From UBA8904 sp035448625 (GTDB taxonomy: Bacteria; Desulfobacterota; Syntrophia; Syntrophales; Smithellaceae), in assembly GCA_035448625.1 (NCBI GenBank), contig DAOTJI010000002.1, positions 8,550 through 72,549 on the forward strand: DNA of 64,000 nt. Reading direction: 5' to 3'. Position 1 is the stretch's first letter, and every line of letters begins with the position of its first letter. The notes beneath the pieces are model-generated. The model searched no databases. It was not told the DNA's origin and was given only the letters and a program-made list of their open reading frames with translations. The position numbers were made by a program, and so were the translations under genes. Positions 15,971 to 24,065 of the stretch are shown in pieces.

Positions 15971-15977
15971 CTTTTCG

Positions 15978-17327
15978 CTACGCCTTCCATCCGGCACGGA
16001 CAAACGCCACCGCTTCTTCCCAACTGCGAATTCTGTTTTCCAACTGTTCTTCTTCCAGTGCCCGCAGGATTTCCCCGATCCGCTTTCCCGGGAGAAAACC
16101 CATCGACAGCAGATCGTCTCCCGTCAGCAGGCGCGGCGGGTGCAGATCGTCATGCTCCGTCTTTTGCAGTTGCTCCCTGCAGAATTCATAATGATCCAGC
16201 ATCCCGTGACTGGCCAGACAATCCAGCCGGTGCAATTGCAGGTGCAGCTGAAAATTCGGCATCCGCAAAAACCGCTTCAATCGGGCAGGCCGCATTTTCT
16301 GCACATTCATAAACGCCATGTGCTGACGAATCAGGTCCAGAACGGTTTCCCGGAGGGTTCGCGAGAACCGCAGCCGCCGCATCACATCATCAGCAATGGA
16401 TTCTCCCAGTTTCACGTGTCCGTAAAAATGAACGCCCTTTTCATCCTCCGTCCGTGTAACGGGCTTGCCGACGTCGTGCAAAAGCGCCGCCCAGGCCAGC
16501 GCCGTGTCCGCCTCCGGCCGGTTTTCCTCCGACAGGATTTCCGTCATCATCAGCGTGTGCCGCCAGACATCTCCTTCCGGATGAAAACGGGGCGGCTGTT
16601 CCACCCCCCGCATCCGGTCCACTTCCGGCAGGATTTGTTTCAGCAGACCCGTCTCGGCCATCAATTCCAAACCCCGCCGCGCTCCGCCTCTCGTAAGGAT
16701 TTTGTTCAATTCCTCCTGCACGCGCTCCGAACTGATCTCCCGGATTTTCGCCGCGTGGCGCAGAATGGCGTCCCGAACGTCTGCCTCCAGATGAAAATCC
16801 AGATGGGCGGCAAAACGGATCGCCCGCAGCATTCTTAAATAGTCTTCATTAAAACGAACAGCCGGATCGCCGATTGTGCGAATGATTTTCTTTTCGATGT
16901 CGTCCCGGCCGCCGACATAATCGACAATGTCGTTGGTTTCGGGATCCATCAACAGGCCGTTGATCGTAAAATCCCGTCGCAGGACGTCTTCCCGGGCCGA
17001 TGAAAAGCGCACTTGTGTGGGACGGCGTCCGTCTTCATAAACATCGTCGTTGCGAAACGTGGCCACCTCATAGGAAAAACCGTCCTCCAGAACCACCACC
17101 ACACCGAATTTGGCGCCCACGGCAACGGTATGTTCAAAAAGACGAAGGACCTGATCCGGCAGGGCGGAGGTGGCGATGTCGTAATCGCCGGGGAAACCCC
17201 CGCGTACAAAATCCCGAACGCAGCCTCCCACAAAGTAGGCTTCAAAACCCGCGCGCCGCAGGCCCTCAACAACCCGCTTCGCGACCTGCCTTTTTTCGAT
17301 GGAAGAATCGTCCGCCTTTCGGATCAA
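15978..17327 (-). CDS. Class II CCA-adding enzyme / poly(A) polymerase family nucleotidyltransferase with HD domain
   Basis: The N-terminal head domain shows YFVGGCVRD and the metal-binding DYDIATSA, followed by the RRDFTINGL and RFNEDYLRMLRAIRFA motifs of class II tRNA nucleotidyltransferases and PcnB. The middle and C-terminal part carries an HD phosphohydrolase domain (VWRHTLMM, LLHDVGKP, HVKLGE). CCA addition to tRNA and poly(A) tailing cannot be separated by reading. The chosen start is TTG at 17327, with GAGG 8 bases upstream and 25 bases after the thiC stop; the frame is open further but only overlaps thiC. The length of 449 residues is typical. Co-transcription with the thiamine genes is implied by spacing. 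Confidence 0.9.
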   Translation of the reverse strand: MIRKADDSSIEKRQVAKRVVEGLRRAGFEAYFVGGCVRDFVRGGFPGDYDIATSALPDQVLRLFEHTVAVGAKFGVVVVLEDGFSYEVATFRNDDVYEDGRRPTQVRFSSAREDVLRRDFTINGLLMDPETNDIVDYVGGRDDIEKKIIRTIGDPAVRFNEDYLRMLRAIRFAAHLDFHLEADVRDAILRHAAKIREISSERVQEELNKILTRGGARRGLELMAETGLLKQILPEVDRMRGVEQPPRFHPEGDVWRHTLMMTEILSEENRPEADTALAWAALLHDVGKPVTRTEDEKGVHFYGHVKLGESIADDVMRRLRFSRTLRETVLDLIRQHMAFMNVQKMRPARLKRFLRMPNFQLHLQLHRLDCLASHGMLDHYEFCREQLQKTEHDDLHPPRLLTGDDLLSMGFLPGKRIGEILRALEEEQLENRIRSWEEAVAFVRAGWKA

Positions 17328-17352
17328 TCTGTTTTCCTCGCGGCGATTGGAT

Positions 17353-18624
17353 TTATTTCTTACCCAGACGAATCGCGCAGAATTCGCCGCACATGGTGCA
17401 GCCTTCCTCATTCGCGCTTTTGCTTTTTTCCAAAAGCGCGGTCGTTTTGTCCGGGTCAAGGGAGGCGTCCACCTGCCCCTGCCAGTCAAAGTTCTTTCGA
17501 CACTCGGACATTTTCCGGTCCCGCTCAAAAGCGCCCGGGATGCCTTTGGCAATGTCGGCAATGTGCGCGGCGATACGCGCGGCCATTACGCCGTCGCGCA
17601 CGTCGGCCAGCGTGGGCAGACGCAAATGCTCGGCCGGCGTTACATAGCATAGAAAATCTGCGCCGGCGGCGCCGGCGATGGCGCCCCCGATCGCGGAAGT
17701 GATGTGGTCGTAGCCGGGCGCAATGTCCGTCGGCAGCGGCCCCAGAACATAAAACGGAGCTCCCTGGCAGATTTTCTTCTGCAGCCGGATATTGGCTTCC
17801 ACATCGGCGATCGGAACGTGTCCGGGCCCCTCGATCATGACCTGCACCCCGGCGGCGCGGGCACGGGCCGCTAGCCCGCCCAGCAGGTTCAGCTCGAAGA
17901 CCTGCCCCTGATCCGTCGCGTCGGCAATGGCCCCGGGCCGCAGGCCGTCGCCCAGACTCAACACCATGTCATAGCGGCGGGCGATATCCAGAAGCCGGTC
18001 ATATTCTTCAAAGAGCGGATTTTCCCTTTGGTTGCAGCGCATCCAGTTGGCCGTCATCGAACCGCCCCGGCTGACGATGCCCAGCACCCTGCCCTGCGCC
18101 TCCACGACGGCCACGCTTTGACGGGTCACTCCGCAGTGCACGGTGATAAAATCGACGCCGTCACGGCCGTTTTCTTCGATCACCGCAAACAGGTCATCCG
18201 ATGTCATATCGGAAATGGCTTTTTTTTCTTCCAGCATTTTTACCGCCGCCTGATAAATCGGCACCGTGCCGATGGCGACCGTGGATTTTTCCATGACGGC
18301 TTTGCGAATGTCCGCCAGTCTTCCCCCCGTGGACAGATCCATCACGGCATCCGCCCCTGCCGCGATCGCCACGGATAATTTTTCCAACTCCAGATTCAAA
18401 TCGTTATTGTCTTTGGACGTTCCGATATTGGCGTTGACCTTGGTACGCAGCCCCAGACCGATGGCCAGCGGCCGAATGGCCGCGTGGTTCACGTTGCGGC
18501 AGATCACGATGGTTCCATCGGCAATGCCCCGGCGAATGGTTTCCGGCCGAACGCCTTCCTGAACCGCGCTCAGCTTCATTTCCTCGGTAAGAACGCCCTG
18601 GCGGGCTTTTTCCAACTGCGTCAT
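17353..18624 (-). CDS. thiC: Phosphomethylpyrimidine (HMP-P) synthase ThiC
   Basis: ThiC is a radical-SAM enzyme that rearranges aminoimidazole ribotide into HMP-phosphate for thiamine. The 423-residue product is the short form, with the family blocks NVNHAAIRPLAIG, VNANIGTS, STGGRLADIRK, EGPGHVPI and LGPLPTDIAPGYDHIT. The C-terminal cluster motif reads CTMCGEFC, that is CX2CX3C, rather than the CX2CX4C usually quoted for ThiC. The paralogue BzaF (anaerobic benzimidazole synthesis) is an alternative in general, but the TPP riboswitch and adjoining thiD and thiN favour ThiC. Start at ATG 18624 with AAGGAG upstream; it overlaps the thiD stop as ATGA. Confidence 0.92.
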   Translation of the reverse strand: MTQLEKARQGVLTEEMKLSAVQEGVRPETIRRGIADGTIVICRNVNHAAIRPLAIGLGLRTKVNANIGTSKDNNDLNLELEKLSVAIAAGADAVMDLSTGGRLADIRKAVMEKSTVAIGTVPIYQAAVKMLEEKKAISDMTSDDLFAVIEENGRDGVDFITVHCGVTRQSVAVVEAQGRVLGIVSRGGSMTANWMRCNQRENPLFEEYDRLLDIARRYDMVLSLGDGLRPGAIADATDQGQVFELNLLGGLAARARAAGVQVMIEGPGHVPIADVEANIRLQKKICQGAPFYVLGPLPTDIAPGYDHITSAIGGAIAGAAGADFLCYVTPAEHLRLPTLADVRDGVMAARIAAHIADIAKGIPGAFERDRKMSECRKNFDWQGQVDASLDPDKTTALLEKSKSANEEGCTMCGEFCAIRLGKK

Positions 18625-19445
18625 GATTTCTTCTCCTTGGGTAACGCTAGATCCTTCCACAGATTCACCGGGCCTTGCCCTCTCCCCAGAGGCAGCGAAT
18701 GCTGAATGGCCCTTGCCGTCAGAATCTTCGCCTGCTGCACGGCCTCATGGATCCCGCAGCCCCGTGCGAGATGCGATGCCAGCACCGAGGCGAAGGTACA
18801 GCCGGTTCCATGCGTGTTTTTCGTTCGCAACCGCTTTGCTGCAAACACATCATACCGACCGCCGTCATAAACCATATCCACGCTGCCGGCCGGCCTTCTC
18901 CCGGGGAGATGTCCCCCTTTGACCACCACTTTTTTCACTCCCAGACCCAAAATGACGGCGGCGGCATTTTTCATGTCCTCCACCGAACGGATTTTCATGC
19001 GAGCCAGAAATTCGGCTTCGGGAATATTCGGCGTCAGAACGTCCGCCAGCGGAAGCAGTGTAGCCACCAGCGCCTGGGCTGCCCTGTTCGTCATCAGGGG
19101 GTGTCCGCCCTTGGCGATCATCACCGGATCCACCACGACATTCTTCAAGCGATACTGTATGATCTTCGCGGCCACCGCCTTCACCGCCTCCGGCGTCATG
19201 AGCATGCCGGTTTTGACCGCGTCCGCGCCGATATCCCCCAGTACCGAATCCAGCTGGGCCGCAATCCATTTCGGCGGCACGGGAAAAACAGACTGCACGC
19301 CCCGTGTGTTTTGCGCGGTCACCGCGGTTACGGCGCATACTGCATAACAACCGCAGGCATGAACCGCTTTCAGGTCAGCCTGAATCCCCGCCCCGCCGCC
19401 GGAGTCCGATCCACCTATGCATAACACCCGGATTGGCTTTCCCAT
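18621..19445 (-). CDS. thiD: Hydroxymethylpyrimidine(-phosphate) kinase ThiD
   Basis: ThiD phosphorylates HMP and HMP-P to HMP-PP, using the product of ThiC next to it. This 274-residue ribokinase-fold protein has the N-terminal GGSDSGGGAGIQADLKA, the VVDPVMIAKGG segment and the anion-hole motif NTHGTGCTF with its catalytic Cys/Gly region. The start has GGAGG about 9 bases upstream and abuts the thiN stop by one base; the stop overlaps the thiC start by 4 bases. A fused ThiE is absent, so thiamine-phosphate synthase must be encoded elsewhere. Confidence 0.95.
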   Translation of the reverse strand: MGKPIRVLCIGGSDSGGGAGIQADLKAVHACGCYAVCAVTAVTAQNTRGVQSVFPVPPKWIAAQLDSVLGDIGADAVKTGMLMTPEAVKAVAAKIIQYRLKNVVVDPVMIAKGGHPLMTNRAAQALVATLLPLADVLTPNIPEAEFLARMKIRSVEDMKNAAAVILGLGVKKVVVKGGHLPGRRPAGSVDMVYDGGRYDVFAAKRLRTKNTHGTGCTFASVLASHLARGCGIHEAVQQAKILTARAIQHSLPLGRGQGPVNLWKDLALPKEKKS

Positions 19446-20117
19446 TCAGTCCGCCTCCGGAAAGAAATCTTTCCGCCAGTAACGAACGACCAGCAGATGA
19501 CCCGAGAGGACGCGAATTCGGGCCCTCTTAGAAACAATGCGGTTGCTGATGCCGCGGGATTCGGAAAGCTCGAAGGCACCTTCTTCCAGCGGATAAGCAA
19601 ACCCTTCCAGCGTTACGCCTTCCACCCGGGGGGAAAGCGCCAGAAGAGACACAAGGCAGTCTTCCGCGTTTTCAAAAACCGTCTCTTCCGTAAGGACAAA
19701 CGCTTCACCGTATTCGTCCAGCAGGCAGGCGGCGACGCCGGCTTTCTTCGCCCGGACCAGCAAAAACACATTGGCCAGGGCATGATCGATTCTTCCGCCC
19801 AGCGCCCCCCAGATCTGTATCCTTTCGGGCTTCAGACCCAGCGCATAATCCAGGGCCAGCGCCGTATCGGTGAAATCTTTGCCGGTCGGGTAACGGATCA
19901 TCTCCACGCCCTGCCGTTCATAACGCTTCCTCTGTTCCGGGGCGATGGAATCCATGTCGCCGATGACAACATCCGGCTTCCGTTCGGCTTCCGACAAATG
20001 ACGGGCGCCGCCGTCGCAGCAGATCATCAGATAATCACCGGTCCGGTTCAGCTTTTCGCGGAAAAATTCCCTGCTGCCGAGGCGTCCCCCGCTGACGATG
20101 ACAATGGTTGCAGGCAT
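19446..20117 (-). CDS. thiN: Thiamine (pyro)phosphokinase, ThiN family
   Basis: The 223-residue product has the catalytic N-terminal domain of thiamine pyrophosphokinase (CCDGGARHL, PDVVIGDMDSI, KDFTDTALALDYAL, ALGGRIDHALAN) followed by the smaller B1-binding domain. It makes TPP from thiamine, mainly a salvage activity. ATG at 20117 is the right start: the earlier in-frame ATG at 20165 lies inside the terminator hairpin of the riboswitch. It is the first gene of the TPP-controlled operon, so a salvage kinase is made together with de novo pyrimidine genes. Confidence 0.9.
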   Translation of the reverse strand: MPATIVIVSGGRLGSREFFREKLNRTGDYLMICCDGGARHLSEAERKPDVVIGDMDSIAPEQRKRYERQGVEMIRYPTGKDFTDTALALDYALGLKPERIQIWGALGGRIDHALANVFLLVRAKKAGVAACLLDEYGEAFVLTEETVFENAEDCLVSLLALSPRVEGVTLEGFAYPLEEGAFELSESRGISNRIVSKRARIRVLSGHLLVVRYWRKDFFPEAD

Positions 20118-20130
20118 CGGTTGTTCCCAA

Positions 20131-20168
20131 TAAAAAAGCCATCCCTTTCTCCCTGCAAAGGACATGGC
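20131..20168 (-). terminator. Intrinsic terminator of the TPP riboswitch expression platform
   Basis: GCCATGTCCTTT pairs with AAAGGGATGGC (one bulged G and one G-T pair) around an 8-base loop, followed on the minus strand by six T. It lies between the TPP aptamer and the thiN ATG. Transcription termination when TPP is bound is the natural reading. Confidence 0.85.
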
Positions 20169-20186
20169 TCCAATGGATGAGCAAAA

Positions 20187-20285
20187 CCGCCACTCCCTAC
20201 GCCGGCATTACCCGTGTCAGGTTCAAAGGGTGTAATCTCAGCCATACATTCCACAGGACAGGAAACATACGGCACCCCTGTGAGA
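20187..20285 (-). promoter_or_regulatory. TPP (THI-box) riboswitch aptamer
   Basis: On the minus strand the conserved aptamer blocks appear in order: CAGGGGTGCC, then GGCTGAGATTACACCC, then TTTGAACCTGACACGGGTAA and CGTAGGGAGTGG. These are the pyrimidine- and pyrophosphate-binding loops of the thiamine pyrophosphate riboswitch. The terminator hairpin follows about 20 bases later. It should switch off thiN-thiD-thiC, and possibly the two genes after them, when TPP is plentiful. Its promoter must lie in 20286-20360; I see a -10-like TAATAA there but no convincing -35. Confidence 0.95.
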
Positions 20286-20354
20286 AAATTTATTACAATA
20301 AAGGCCAAAAAGCAAATGGTTTGATGCTGAAAAACAGCACTAGCGCTGCATACT

Positions 20355-20763
20355 TCAAATCCTTCTGCATCCGGGACCGGTCAGAGCACTCTGTCCGCCT
20401 GTCTCCGGAATCACTTGAATCTGTGTGTTGATGCGTTCTCTCAGCGCCGGAACATGGGAAATGACACCGATGAGCTTACCGTCCTGCCGCAATCCGGAAA
20501 GCGTTGCCAGAGCCGTCTCCAGCGTGTCTTCATCCAGTGCGCCAAACCGTTCATCCAGAAAAAGAGAATCAACGCGCATTGTGCGGCTGGCCATTTGCGA
20601 AAGGCCTAACGCCAGCGTCAGAGTGACGATAAAGCTTTCGCCGCCGGAGAGGCTTTTGGTAGAGTGGGTCTCGCCCGCCAGTTCACAAAAGAGTCAAATT
20701 CCTCATAACGCTTGCGCCCATAAAGAGCGGCCAATATGCCACGGAGGTGTGGAGAAGTTTCAT
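20355..20763 (-). pseudogene. Collapsed sbcDC remnant: start of sbcD joined to end of sbcC
   Basis: The minus strand begins with a ribosome site (AAAGG) and an ATG that reads MKLLHTS, then, with two 2-base deletions, WHIGR and LYGRKRYEEFDSF: the first 30 or so residues of the SbcD nuclease. Near 20690 this runs straight into the last 113 residues of the SbcC ATPase, with HSTKSLSGGESF (ABC signature), DSLFLDERFGALD (Walker B/D-loop) and GVISHVPALRERI. About 370 residues of SbcD and about 900 of SbcC are gone. Neither piece can be functional. SbcCD normally cuts hairpins and palindromes. The scar lies at one edge of the accessory island. Confidence 0.85.
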
Positions 20764-20841
20764 TTGATGCCTTTATCGTTATAATTTGCTTTATTGTTCT
20801 CAATCCAGAGAGCGCCCTTGTTTTCTAAAAGGGATAGGATA

Positions 20842-21996
20842 TTATTTTACAATATCCGTAATATTTTTCAGGGGCAGAACAAAAACATCGTTTTCCAGGG
20901 GATATGCTTCGCTGCCCGGATAGACGATAAAACCCTTGCGGCAACCAAGATCACCGTAGCTGGTCCAAAATCCTTTTGTGGCCTGAGGACTCAGCGAGTA
21001 TTTGATTTCAACCGCAATCGGCGCTTTTGTATCGTTCAGAAGCAATAAATCAATTTCCGCGCCGGAACTGCTTCGATAAAAATAGAACTGCCAGCCCGCT
21101 GGCAATATCCCTATAATCTGCTCAATGACCAACCCTTCCCACGAACTCCCCACCGCGGGATGGCCATATAAGGCATCCAGCGTGCGATTCCCCAGAAGGG
21201 CATGCAAGACACCGGTGTCGCGAATGTAAATTTTGGGCGACTTGATCAATCTTTTATTAATATTGGCATAATAAGGCTGTAACTGCCTGACAACAAAAGT
21301 CTCATCCAGGATGTCCAGATAATGCCTCACGGTAGGTGCGGATATTCCCATGTTGTTGGCCATTTGCGAAGCATTCCACAATTGCCCCTGCACATGAGCC
21401 AGCATGGTCCAAAACCGGCGTAGTTGAACGGCCGGAATACGAATCCCCAACTGCGGGATATCGCGCTCCAGGTAAGTCTTGATGAATGCTTCCCGCCAAG
21501 TCATGCTTTCTTCGTCTGATCCTGCCAGAAAACTTTTCGGATAGCCGCCCCTTAACCATAATCGGCGCATTTTCCCGTAATCGACTTCCTGCAAATCAAA
21601 CGGAGTAAGTTCGTGATAGACAATCCGGCCGGCTAAACTTTCCGCTGCCTGACGCTTCAATTCCGGCGAGGCTGAACCGAGAATTAAAAAACGGCCTGGT
21701 TTTCTATTCTGATCAACCAGAGCTCTGATCAGTGGAAATAATGTCGGCTGGCTTTGGATTTCATCAATAATCACCAAATAGTCCGCATATTGGTTTAAAT
21801 ATATTTCCGCATCACGTAATTTATTGAAGTCGGAGGGTAATTCCAGATCCAGATAGATTGATTTTGTCTTAATATTGGATTGTATCTGCCTGGCCAGTGT
21901 GGTTTTTCCTGTCTGGCGGGAGCCGACAATACCCACAACCGGGTAGGCCTTTAAAGATCGTTCAATTTCTTTACGCAGATGTCGTTCTATGAACAT
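20842..21996 (-). CDS. AAA ATPase with DUF4143 domain
   Basis: The 384-residue product has an N-terminal AAA_14 ATPase (Walker A GSRQTGKTTLA, Walker B YLVIIDEIQ, sensor LGSASPEL) and a C-terminal DUF4143 domain with a winged-helix-like segment and a restriction-endonuclease-like core (GAEIDLLLL then AVEIKYSLSP). Such proteins are common and patchily distributed in anaerobes and archaea, and their function is not settled. It stands alone between the sbcDC scar and the TOTE helicase and looks AT-richer than the neighbouring core genes. The ribosome site is weak. A role in mobility or defence is speculation from location. Confidence 0.85.
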   Translation of the reverse strand: MFIERHLRKEIERSLKAYPVVGIVGSRQTGKTTLARQIQSNIKTKSIYLDLELPSDFNKLRDAEIYLNQYADYLVIIDEIQSQPTLFPLIRALVDQNRKPGRFLILGSASPELKRQAAESLAGRIVYHELTPFDLQEVDYGKMRRLWLRGGYPKSFLAGSDEESMTWREAFIKTYLERDIPQLGIRIPAVQLRRFWTMLAHVQGQLWNASQMANNMGISAPTVRHYLDILDETFVVRQLQPYYANINKRLIKSPKIYIRDTGVLHALLGNRTLDALYGHPAVGSSWEGLVIEQIIGILPAGWQFYFYRSSSGAEIDLLLLNDTKAPIAVEIKYSLSPQATKGFWTSYGDLGCRKGFIVYPGSEAYPLENDVFVLPLKNITDIVK

Positions 21997-22123
21997 TGCA
22001 AATCGAAAGCCTCTATTTCATTTTGCATGGATTGTAATCGCAGAAATCCTATAAGTCAAGGAACAAAAATAGGAATTTTCTAAAGCCAACAATTTTCTAA
22101 CTTTTCGATAAAAAGAATCTATC

Positions 22124-23995
22124 TTATATAAGGCTTTTCATCAAATCATGGGCGATATTGACGCTTTCCAGGCGCATCATGCTTTCTTCCGAGCGGCCAT
22201 ACCCCAGCAGATTGATGCTGCCATACCAGACAATACTCTGGTCAATGATCGCGAATTTTTGATGGATGTTGGATTTGAAAATAATTTGCAGCCCCATGGA
22301 TTCCATCTCTGCAAAAATCTCTCGCAGAGTCTTGTCGTCTTTATAATCCGTAACAGGGCGCGTCATAACGACGACTTTGATCTGCTTGTGCAAAGCGGCG
22401 GCAATCAACGGCAATGCCTGCTGAATTCGTCGTTTTGTTGCGAACGGACTGACAATCACAATTTCTTTTTGGGCACTTGCCAAATCATTCTCATAAATGG
22501 GAAGGAAATTTTGATGGTCAAAAATAATGTCCACGGAATTGTCGGCTAGGCCCTCCGCTCGAACCTTGTAACCCAATGACGCATAGCCAGACAATTTCTT
22601 ATTATACATCTTCGAAAACACCCTGACCTGGCTGTCCACGTAGTCATAAATTTGGACATTCTCCTTGCCTGCAAAGAGACGGTGCAGGCGCCCTGCATAC
22701 TGCTGAACGGTTCCCTTCCAGGAGATCGGCATCGCCAGAAAAAGCGTGTCGAGCCTTGGTTCATCAAAACCTTCGCCAATATATTTACCAGTCGCCAACA
22801 ACGTCAGTGGCTGTCCGGCAGGTGTTTTATTGATTCTGAGAAACGCCGCCTTCTTTTCTTTCGCGCTTGCGCTGCCGGTCAATGAAATAACATCGGGAAT
22901 GCTTCCTTGCAGCATTTTTGCCAGCACTTCAACATGTGCGGTTCTTTCAGTCAGAACAAGACAGTTTCTGCCTTCGGAATAACTCTTGATAACGTCATCG
23001 GTGATTAGCCTGTTCCGCCAGTCGTTCGATACAATTTCGGAATAAAGTTCCTGGATAGAATAATCTTTCTCGTCCTGTTCAAATGACAATCGGAAATTTG
23101 TGAATCTTGGAATGATGTAATGTTCAAAGGGCCGCAAGCTGGCCTGCTGTTTTGCGTCCACCCGATACCGGACGGGGCCGCAGTGCATGAAAATGATCGG
23201 ATGATGACCGTCTTGCCTTGACGCCGTGGCCGTCAATCCGTAGATATACTTTGCTGTAACAGTCTTGAGGATCTGTTCAAAACTGAACGCCGAAACATGA
23301 TGACACTCATCGACAATCACCACACCGTAATCTTTCACAAGCTCCAAAACGTCGCCGCCGTTGCTTAAAGATTGCATGATCGCAATATCCACAATCCCGC
23401 AGGGACTCTTCTTCCCGGCGCCAATCAATCCGATCACACTTTGTCTTTTTTTTCGACCGCGTTTCTTTTCCACGGCGGGCAGGACTTCGTCGATTTTCAG
23501 GAACTCCGTAAGCCTGTCCGTCCATTGGGTAAGAAGCTGCTGTCTGTGGACAAGAATCAACGTATTGACCTTGCGCTCGGCAATCAGCTTTGCAGCAATC
23601 ACGGTTTTGCCGAAAGCCGTGGTGGCCGAAAGGATACCGTTTTCATGTTTTAACAACTCATCTGCGGCCTGACACTGCTCGTCCCTGAGTATTCCGTTGA
23701 AAGCCACTTGAATACTTCTTCCTTTTTGTGTCTTATCCAACCAGGCAGGTGTGATGCCCGCATCAGCGCAAAGCGCGATGATGTCCCCTTCGCACCCCCT
23801 CGGCAGGCAAAGATAATCGGGTGTTTCGTCGCAACAGAAAATAATTCTCGGTTTGTTGTAGGTCGTCAGGCGCATGGCCTGGGCTTTATAGAAATCGGGA
23901 TTTTTAAATGCAGCCAGTCGTTTCAATGCGTTCAAGCCTCTTTGTGAAATACCGGCTTTTTGAATAAATATCATATTGGCCCGAACTAACACCAT
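22124..23995 (-). CDS. TOTE-type SF2 helicase with C-terminal PLD nuclease domain (3' part of a frame-split gene)
   Basis: Residues about 105-455 are an SF2 helicase with SATTAFGKT (motif I), VIVDECHH (motif II), LTATASR (motif III) and a QYAGRLHR motif VI. Residues about 495-620 form a phospholipase-D-like nuclease with a single HKD motif (HQKFAIIDQSIVWYGS). The N-terminal block PRIIFCCDETPDYLCLPRG precedes the helicase, as in TOTE proteins. The frame is open upstream of this ATG to 24076 without a start or ribosome site, and its translation (EKPWEPKTRIGL) is what usually links primase and helicase. Together with the upstream gene it therefore represents one about 958-residue gene interrupted at a seven-A run. 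AT-rich, likely acquired. Confidence 0.85.
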   Translation of the reverse strand: MVLVRANMIFIQKAGISQRGLNALKRLAAFKNPDFYKAQAMRLTTYNKPRIIFCCDETPDYLCLPRGCEGDIIALCADAGITPAWLDKTQKGRSIQVAFNGILRDEQCQAADELLKHENGILSATTAFGKTVIAAKLIAERKVNTLILVHRQQLLTQWTDRLTEFLKIDEVLPAVEKKRGRKKRQSVIGLIGAGKKSPCGIVDIAIMQSLSNGGDVLELVKDYGVVIVDECHHVSAFSFEQILKTVTAKYIYGLTATASRQDGHHPIIFMHCGPVRYRVDAKQQASLRPFEHYIIPRFTNFRLSFEQDEKDYSIQELYSEIVSNDWRNRLITDDVIKSYSEGRNCLVLTERTAHVEVLAKMLQGSIPDVISLTGSASAKEKKAAFLRINKTPAGQPLTLLATGKYIGEGFDEPRLDTLFLAMPISWKGTVQQYAGRLHRLFAGKENVQIYDYVDSQVRVFSKMYNKKLSGYASLGYKVRAEGLADNSVDIIFDHQNFLPIYENDLASAQKEIVIVSPFATKRRIQQALPLIAAALHKQIKVVVMTRPVTDYKDDKTLREIFAEMESMGLQIIFKSNIHQKFAIIDQSIVWYGSINLLGYGRSEESMMRLESVNIAHDLMKSLI

Positions 23996-24065
23996 TTCTT
24001 TTGGAAAATCCTGAGAAGTCAGTCCGATTCGGGTCTTTGGCTCCCACGGTTTTTCACTTTCTTCA

